Below are positions 57,256-64,000 of a stretch of 64,000 nt of DNA, piece by piece. The notes under the pieces were generated by a model that saw only the letters and a list, made by a program, of their open reading frames with translations, had not been told where the DNA came from and made no database searches. The DNA lies in the NCBI GenBank assembly GCA_037127255.1, contig JBANSL010000003.1, forward strand, positions 16,612,314 through 16,676,313. Reading direction: 5' to 3'. Made by a program: the position numbers and the translations under genes. The DNA comes from Persicaria tinctoria (lineage: Eukaryota; Streptophyta; Magnoliopsida; Caryophyllales; Polygonaceae). Every line of letters begins with the position of its first letter. The stretch's first letter is position 1.

Positions 57256-57639
57256 AAATAGTTTTGTAACTAGGTCTACACACATCAAATAGGTTTTCAA
57301 AGCTGAGTATTGCCTGATTTTCCAAGCTCAGGACTTGCCAAAGACTTCACCAGTTGCTGCTAGCACTTCAAAAACAGAAATTTCAGAAACCAAAAAATCA
57401 TTCCAAGGCAAGCTATCATGATTTTCCAAGCTCAAAAACGAAAATTCAAGAAACCAGAAAATGCTAAACTCAGATTAAACAAAAAGAGCTCAGATTCCGG
57501 CTTTCTGATTGTAAACATTCTATTTCATATGAAACCAAAAGAGATCAGATTTGGACTTTCTGATTGTAAACATGCTAAACTCAGATTCCGGCTTTCTGTT
57601 TATAACAATTGTCTTCTATGCAATCATATGCTATAAAAA

Positions 57640-58110
57640 CCCCAACTTTTTAGATTTTCAATTTTCAGATTTTCAGACTTTATCTATTGAGTTTTTCAGA
57701 TTTTCTGTATTTTAGTTTTTGCATTAATTTTTTAGATTTTCTGATTTTATGCATTATGTATTTCAGATTTTCAGTATTTTAGCGTATGCGTTAATTTTTA
57801 CAGATTTTTAGTTTTCTCTGTATTTTGTATTTTAGTTTATGTATCCTGTATTTCATATTTTCTATATTTTAGTTTTTGTATACTGTATTTCAGATTATGT
57901 TTTTCTGTATTAATTTTTGTATTCTGTATTTCAGCTTTTTGTATTCGGTATTTCTACATCAATATCAGTTTTTGCACATTATTTTTTCTGCAGTTATACT
58001 AAGTTTTCATTTTCTGCATTTAGTCAGTTTATGTTTTTTCTGTGTTCAAATTTTCAGTTTTCCAACCTGCATTCATTTTTCATTTTGCTATCTGTGCATT
58101 CAGTTTTACA
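57640..58110. repeat. T-rich cryptic repeat of TTTCAGATTTTCTG type
   Basis: More than fifteen imperfect repeats of 'tttcagattttc', 'ttctgtatttt' and 'agtttttg' with strong T excess on the plus strand. Preceded at 57470-57600 by three copies of 'tccggctttctgattgtaaaca'-type units. Confidence 0.7.
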
Positions 58111-58122
58111 TGTAATATGATT

Positions 58123-58294
58123 TTTATGAACTGGATTGTACAATGTGTGACTGCATACATATTCTCAATTCTTATCAACATAATTCCCGAAGGATTCTAC
58201 CATGGAAATTGGAAAGAGAGAGATTAGGCAAGGAAATCCAATATCCCTTTACTTGTTTGTGTTGGGTATAGAGGCATTGAGCATAAAAGTCTAG
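58123..58294 (+). pseudogene. LINE reverse-transcriptase fragment
   Basis: Reads MNWIVQCVTAYIFSILIN, PEGFYHGNWKE, then after a one-base shift REIRQGNPISLYLFVLGIEA. This is the thumb-side 'NG.P.GFF...RG-RQGDPLSPYLF' block of plant LINE RT. It is a 170-bp isolated piece, stopping at 58292-58294. Confidence 0.8.
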
Positions 58295-58383
58295 GTAACT
58301 TATAACTACAAATCCTTATTTTCATTATCAACCAATTAATGTTGGTTGGATGTTCATGTTTATGCATACAATTTAGATGAGTG

Positions 58384-58880
58384 ATAATGCATATCTTAGA
58401 TAGGCATTATAAGCATTTTTAGTTTAGTTAGGTTGCTTTTCTTTCATACTTTGTTGCTAAATTGCATCTTGTGATTATTTTAGAACTTAGAAGAGTTCGG
58501 ATTCTACGCAAATTTGTGTTTATCTTGCAGATTGAATCGGAACACATTTTGGAGATGCAATATCTCGAAGAGGAACACAAGAAACATTGGAAGGAAGCAA
58601 GGAAGGAAAGATGCAAGACAAGAGGAGATACCCGCAAAGAAAGGCAAGAAGAACCGGCAAACAGCATGCCGCGGCCGCAGCAGAGGCCGCTGCAGCAGGC
58701 ATCAGGAAACAGCATGTGATGCGGCCGCAGGATATGCCGCGGCCGCAGCATTGGTCGTCAGCGCCTGTGCGCGTCGTTTTGATTAGTAAAAACCCTAGAG
58801 CCTATTGATTTCTTTCATGGCCGACTTTGGATGTTTTAAAAGGCCAATTTTTATGTTATTTTCATTACTTCTATTATATT
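58384..58880 (+). repeat. LTR-like fragment (TGATAATGCATAT family)
   Basis: The start TGATAATGCATATCTTAGATAGGCATTAT is similar to the solo LTR start at 61912 (TGATAATGCATATTTTAGGTAGGTATTAT; longest identical piece 13 bp), and a 'ccgactttgg' block recurs downstream in both. The rest differs. A GC-rich patch at 58662-58752 has three GCGGCCGC octamers. The right end is unclear. Confidence 0.45.
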
Positions 58881-58919
58881 CTTTCATCATACACTTTAGA
58901 GATAATGTTCAAGACTTAA

Positions 58920-59222
58920 TTAAAATCCCGTCAAAACAGTGATAGCTTGCAAAGATGTGCATTTTCGGCCAATTTCGAGGTCGAATCTGGAAAAACCTTC
59001 AACAGAAACGTTGTAGATCTCTTCGTCCTCGTTCCAACAAGATATGGCACGCCTCAATCCGATAAATATTGAATCCGTACGACCCATTTTACAGAGACGC
59101 CGAAAAGCTGTCAATGTTCTGAACGAGTGTAAAACGCCAAGCTCCCACCTTTGGGCCTTCTCCCATGGTGGAGCCTTCTTCTTCCTCTTGAGGATGACTT
59201 CATTCTCATGAGCTCGAATCAT
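58920..59222 (-). pseudogene. Possible Ty3/gypsy remnant
   Basis: Open minus-strand frame of 100 codons with KRKKKAPPWEKAQRWELGVL near the start. The nucleotide context ('cgttttacactcgttcagaacattgacagcttttcggcg', read in short pieces) resembles sequence near the 3' end of pol in plant gypsy elements. This is a weak call; it could be non-coding. Confidence 0.25.
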
Positions 59223-59491
59223 AGGTCCATCCCCAAGTATAGATGTGTCTGGAGGTGTCTTGGATGGTGAGGATGGTCCTGCATCAACTTCAACACAAAA
59301 TCGTGCTTAAAATACGGGAACACTGTTAAATTATAAGTGTGCTTATTTGAGAGCGCACCCGCTATAAGCAGAGTACGAGAAGTGCGCTCTTATGCATAAA
59401 AAAACGTGCTCTGGTACCCCCTTTTGTACTAGTGATTGTTGCACTATGGTGATTGGTATCACCTCCCTACATGAGATGAATACTGAATTTT

Positions 59492-59790
59492 CTAGTGTAT
59501 ATAACTATACAATGTTGGAATATTTATGTTAGATTTTAAAATGTTGATAATAATTAAGGAATCTCCCTGATCAATATGCATCTTTTTTATGTCAAGTGCT
59601 AGGGTTTGTAGAACCCCATATTTTAGTGCTAGTGCCTCCGCCATGATTAGAGTTTGTTTACCAATCTTTTTCAAAGTCGATGTGTATTGGTTCGCTCTCT
59701 CAGTCTCGGATGATGAAGTCAATGGAGCTGTCATTATTAGGTTGAGATGAGCTGTCAAAATTAAATTTGAAGACCCCAGCCTGAGTTTTT
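59492..59790 (-). pseudogene. LINE RNase H fragment, minus strand
   Basis: Reads KIGKQTLIMAEALALKYGVL and then MHIDQGDSLIIINILKSN, the Glu-containing helix and the DS.-II. strand of LINE-type RNase H. Upstream, the first aspartate strand (FKFNFDSSS) lies in another frame. Truncated on both sides. Confidence 0.75.
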
Positions 59791-60132
59791 TCCCATTTAG
59801 TAGCCTGGTTTTTTTTTTTCCATTTAGTAGATCCATGACAACATCATGTTCCACTATTGGTTTTTGTGTTCTTATAATTATCGTGATCGGTAGTAGGGTC
59901 ATGGTTATGGTTACACGCCCTATGCCAATTAACCAAGTGAGAAAACACCATTTATCTTACTACACTATCAGGTTACGGGGGTTCATTTATGAATATAACG
60001 TTGTTTCTTATGAACCAGGTTGTCCACCTGACGACAAACTTCTCTTTTGTCTTAATATGAAGTGTACAACCTAGCTAGGTATACTAATATCGGCTTTATG
60101 TCTCTAGAATTCATGGATGCATGTGTTTGCCC

Positions 60133-60384
60133 TTAATTGTATATGTTTATATTTGTGTATGAGTGTATGACAGCTTTCCTAGTGCAAAGAATTTCTGTTT
60201 TTTCGTGGACTGTCCCCTTGGAAAAAGACCAGATTCCAAGTTGGTGGAAAAAATGATTTTTTTTAACATCTTTGAGGAGGATTTCTCCGGAGATGTCCTT
60301 ATTAAAGTTGTAGGCTTTGAAGTTAGCTTTCCCACTAGCCCTGAAATGGCTCGATCGCACCAATGCAACTCTTGTTATGCCCAA
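60133..60384 (-). other. Unassigned open frame next to the repeat region
   Basis: Two overlapping minus-strand frames; the longer has SSHFRASGKANFKAYNFNKD. No family recognised. It ends exactly where the decapeptide-type repeat begins, and may be retroelement leader sequence. Confidence 0.2.
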
Positions 60385-61201
60385 AATACCAAGCCCCCTC
60401 TGCCATCCTTGATCTCAAAAGGCGTCATATGAATCACCTGCCCAAGGAAAGGTGTCAAGATGAGCTGCCTACCCACCTGGTCTAAGATGATGGGAACCTG
60501 GTTCGTCTGCCTATACTCGAAGGGTGCCTGGACTCCCTGCCTCAACCCTGAGTAAGCTGCCTGGCTTGCCTCCTCAAACTTGAAGGGTGCCAACTTTTTC
60601 TGCTCAAACCTGAAGAGAACTTGATTTGTCTGTCCTAACCTGAAATTCACCTGGGCTGGCTGCCTCAATCCTAAAGGTGTTTGGCCTACCTGTGGAAACC
60701 CGATGGGCTCTGGCCTTTTAGTGCTTAAACTCAAAGGGAACCTGATCCCTCTCCCTCAACCGGAAAGGCACTTGGTCTACCTCATTGACCCCAAAGGGCA
60801 CCGAGGGTGGTGTTGGAAAGGTCCCCCGATCACCTCCTTGATCTCAAAGGGCGTCGTAGGAATCACCTACCCGGGGCTAAAAAGGGTGCAACCAGCTTCG
60901 TGAACTCAAAGTGTGTCGAGGCGAGCTGCCTACCCACCTGGTCTAAGCTGGTAGGAACCTGGTCCGTCTGCCTATACTCGAAGGGTGCCCTAATTAAGCA
61001 GCATGTCTTGCCTCCTCGAACTCAGCCAACCCTTCCTACTCAAACCTGAAGGGAACCTGATTTGTCTTCCCCAACCTGAAGTTCACCTGGGCTGGCTCCC
61101 TTAATCCTAAGGGTACTTGGCCTACCTACCCAAACTTGAAGGGCTCTGGCTCCCTGCGCTGAATCTCTAAGGGAGCATGATCTCTCTCCTTCAACTGAAA
61201 G

Positions 61202-61877
61202 TAGGGCTGGGCATCCGGTCTGGACCGGATCGGACTGGTGGACCCGAATTTCTAAAATCTTGGACCGTGGATCGGACCAGGACCGTAATATACGATCCCG
61301 GGTTTTCCGGTCTACGGACCGGTAAGACCGGCTGGACCGGTTTGATTTTTTGCTGAGACGTCGAGTCATGGTGGCGAGGATGAGAGATGTCAGACTACAG
61401 CCGGACAGATAGGTGAATGGTGGCGGATGCAAGTTCGTCAAATTGTAGAGAGGGTTTGGCTTGGACTTGAAGAAGACGACCAAGTACCAAGTAGCACATC
61501 GGAAATGAAAATGAAATTTAAAATAAAGTGGGAAAGGGTCTGACAAAAAGAAGAAGTGAAAGGACAGAGAGATGAGAGAGGTAGAGGGATGTTTTAAAAA
61601 AATGAGAGAGAGAGAGAGAGAGGACTACTTTTTATATATATATAAAATAGGTTAGTGGGTTGGCAGGCTTGGAAATGGGTTGATCGGCCGGTAATTTTGT
61701 TTTAAAAAAATCAATTCCGGTCTAATTCCGGTCCGGTCCGGGGTTTGGACCGGAACCCGGAATCTGTTTTCCTTGGACCGCGGACCAGATGGTAATACTC
61801 CCGGTCCAATCCAAGACCGTAATTTTCGGTCTGGTCCTGGTCCGATTCCGGTCCGATCCAATATTTGCTCAGCCCTA
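61202..61877. mobile_element. hAT-like non-autonomous element with GGACCGG subterminal repeats
   Basis: Inverted ends TAGGGCTGGGCA and TAGGGCTGAGCA, flanked by actgaaag (61194-61201) and accggaag (61878-61885), an 8-bp duplication with two mismatches. The parallel repeat at 60751-60780 shows the uninterrupted sequence. Both ends are dense with GGACCGG/CCGGTCC in both directions. Confidence 0.8.
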
Positions 61878-61911
61878 ACCGGAAGGGCACTTGGTCTATC
61901 TCCTCGGCCCC

Positions 61912-63078
61912 TGATAATGCATATTTTAGGTAGGTATTATTGCATTTAGGTGTGCATATGGCATGATTATTGAGTAATTCACATTATTAGTATTTTATCT
62001 TTCAAGTGTGAAATCTACGTACTTTTCGTGCTTATTCACAGATTTGCATTCCGATGCTTGTGAGGATGCGGTTATGGCTTTACTAGGGATGAGCATGAGA
62101 AGTTGGGAGCTGGAGAAAAGCATTACAACGGCAAGAAGACACATGAGGAGGAGCTGAGCACATAAATAGAAGCAAGGAGCTGAAGAACGAGGCTATTGAT
62201 AGGGCGGCGACTGTCGTTTCTCTAGCGGCGCTCGCCGGTCAACACTGATGCGGAATCTTCTAGATTCTATCTTTGGAACAATTTGTAAGGTTTTAGGTCA
62301 TTATTTTCTGCCGACTTTGGTATTCGATTCAGACCTAGTTTTTGAGAGAACAATGGAGAGAATAAGAGGAAAACGCCTATGAGGAACTAAACCTCTTTTG
62401 TTTCGTTTGAGATTCAGAGACATGGTTAGATGATCTGTGAGACTTGATTTCTATATATTCTATGTTTGACTGATTCAATATCTTTGTTCTTCAATTGATT
62501 GATTGCATATATTCTCTCTTTATTAGCTACCTAGATAGAATTTGCTCTCTTGCTAAGGTTTGATTACTTCTTGCGATTTGATTAAATCTAAGTAGCAAAC
62601 ACAATCAACCAATCTCGTGAAAGCATCTATTGTGTTGTGTGGGATATTGAAAATTGTGCTATATCGATTGTATGCGATTAGGGTTAGGGAGTTGTGCCTC
62701 TAATTCTAATTGTTTATGTTATTGATATTGCTTTATTGCCAAAGCTTTGGAGTGATGCAAACTAGGTCGGATTAATCAAATAAGGATAAATAAAATAGAG
62801 TCAATGATCAATGACCTAACCACTGTTGATGAATTGCAGGTGAAACTATCTCATTACTATTAATTATCACAATTCATCATTACTACTTTTACCGTATTCA
62901 ATTGTCATGTTATTCAATTATACTTTGATCGCATTCCCTTGGTTAGCAATTTGAGTAGACATGAAAGGTATTCTCCCTGCGGGTCGACATCTGGACTTAC
63001 CACTTCTACGGAATAATATGTTCGGGTTATTATTACTTTTGGGGCAAGGTAAAGCACACGACACTCTACCCCACACCA
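61912..63078 (+). repeat. Solo LTR, about 1167 bp
   Basis: Begins TGATAATGCATATT and ends near cacacca, with gcccc (61907-61911) and acccc (63079-63083) as a 5-bp flank, one mismatch. The neighbouring repeat unit reads straight across the gap (cacttggtct...ctc.gcccc | aaagggcacc), which fixes the insertion site. No internal element sequence is present, so the rest was lost by LTR-LTR recombination. The lineage is probably Ty3/gypsy, an inference. Confidence 0.7.
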
Positions 63079-64000
63079 ACCCCAAAGGGCACCAAGGGTG
63101 GTGCTGGAAGCCCCCCTGGCCACCTCCTTGATCTCTAAGGGCATCGTAGGAATCACCTGCCTGGGGGCTTAGAAGGGAAGAACCACCTTGAACTCAAACG
63201 GTGTCGAGACGAGCTATGCCTACCCACCTGGTCTAAGCTGAGGGGAACCTGGTCCGTCTGCTGATAGTCGAAAGGTGCCTGGACTCCCTGCCTCAACCCT
63301 AAGTAAGTAAGTCCCCTGGCTTGCCTCGAACTCGAAGGGCGCCAACCCTCTCCTCTCAAACCTAAAGGGAACCTTATCTATTTGCCCCAACTTAAAGTTC
63401 ACCTAGACTGGCTGCCTAAATCCCAAGGACGTTTGGCCTACCTACCCAAACCTAGAGTGCACCGGCTCCATCTATTGAAACTCGAAGGGAACCTGATCCC
63501 TCTCCCTCAACCTGAAGGGCACTTGACCTACATCCTCAATCCCAAAGGGTACTTGCCCCCTGCTCAACAAAGGGTGCCTGCCTGAACCCGAAGAGTGCCT
63601 GCCTGCGTTGGGTCGAGGCATCATCTGCTCGAACCATAAACCCCCTGGGTATGCCTCCCACATCTCCCTAGGAGCCTGCCAAATATTCCCAGTCCACATC
63701 TGCTTATACCACGCATGTGTCACCTCCTGTCTGAGCTTAATCCAGCTTCAACATGTTTATACTGCCTAGAGGGCCCCGCCCCCACCTCCTGCATAATATT
63801 GTCCCCAACCTCAACATGCATGTGCTGCCAAGACGGTGCCCCCACCTCCTTATATGGTAGTGGTTTGGCCTAATGGTGATCATACGACTGCCTGAGCTTG
63901 ATCTCAGCTTCGACATGTCTATACTGCCTAGAGGCCCCCACCCTCACCTCCTCCATAATCTTGTCCTCAACCTCGACATGCCTGTGCTGCTTAGAAGGTG

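Larger units (their letters stand above)
60385..64000 (-). repeat. Degenerate repeat coding about ten-residue units (minus strand)
   Basis: Outside its two insertions, the region is a chain of about 30-bp units rich in 'aacctgaaggg.acct' and 'ctgcctcaaccct'. On the minus strand these translate to a repeating pattern Q-(V/A)-P-F-x-(F/L)-x-Q-x-x, for example QVNFRLGQTN, LAPFKFEEAS, QAPFEYRQTN (60734-60450), and QVPFGIEDVG, QVPFRLRERD (63560-63480). Three larger blocks with the same unit order (around 60430-60860, 60895-61200 plus its continuation after 63078, and 63190-63560) show block duplication. From 63724 to the window end a different repeat of about 165 bp (HVEVEDKIMEEV, RQYRHVEAE) follows in the same direction. 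No complete frame survives; the family is unknown. Confidence 0.7.

Noticed and set aside
1..64000. CRISPR array or bacterial operon
   Set aside because: Repeats are transposon ends or minisatellites, and genes have introns; nothing prokaryotic was seen.

Overview
The window is nuclear DNA of a flowering plant, probably a eudicot. Evidence: genes with spliceosomal GT-AG introns, plant-specific families (DUF241/BPS1-like, plant alcohol-dehydrogenase-like), Ty1/copia elements with the plant initiator-Met primer site TGGTATCAGAGC, L1-type LINEs with a C-terminal RNase H, and many plant DNA-transposon families (Stowaway, Tourist, hAT, Mutator). The species cannot be named from sequence alone. The DNA is AT-rich and gene-poor; most of it is nested transposons.

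Three genes look intact. (1) A single-exon DUF241/BPS1-like gene lies at 26738-27625 (+). (2) A two-exon gene for a 105-residue, two-helix membrane protein lies at 29649-31471 (-). (3) A ten-exon zinc alcohol-dehydrogenase-like gene lies at 38493-42573 (-), 386 codons, with every exon phase compatible and all zinc ligands present. They show no functional link to each other.

Layout. 1-9.7 kb: Mutator-like and hAT non-autonomous elements, a LINE RT fragment and a DUF1985 pseudogene. 9.77-16.55 kb: a complete copia element (1.05-1.08 kb LTRs, TSD TGAAA) with one stop and one frameshift. 16.8-19.5 kb: a Mutator-like element carrying a captured bHLH (SPATULA/ALCATRAZ/PIF-type) fragment and tandem repeats. 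20-22.6 kb: small MITEs, one made of AACGTC palindromes. 23.8-28.4 kb: a LINE nested in an older RNase H pseudogene, then the DUF241 gene with a MITE placed exactly at its stop codon. 28.6-31.5 kb: retroposon copy and the membrane-protein gene. 31.9-35.8 kb: Stowaway cluster and a deleted SIRE-like copia relic. 36-38.1 kb: hAT-like element containing a retroposon with a 19-bp TSD. 38.5-42.6 kb: alcohol dehydrogenase. 43.3-48.2 kb: copia (Ale/Retrofit-like) with nearly identical LTRs but a badly broken gag-pol. 48.4-56 kb: an ORF split by a hAT element, LINE remains and nested MITEs. 56.6-57.3 kb: an ELG1/ATAD5-like fragment and an inverted pair of tRNA-like sequences. 58-64 kb: retroelement debris and a long degenerate repeat encoding roughly ten-residue units on the minus strand, interrupted by a hAT element and a solo LTR.

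The strongest leads are the tRNA-like pair with covarying helices, the captured bHLH fragment fused to a foreign tail, the AACGTC palindrome element, the decapeptide-type repeat at the right edge, and the copia element with young LTRs but an old-looking coding region.
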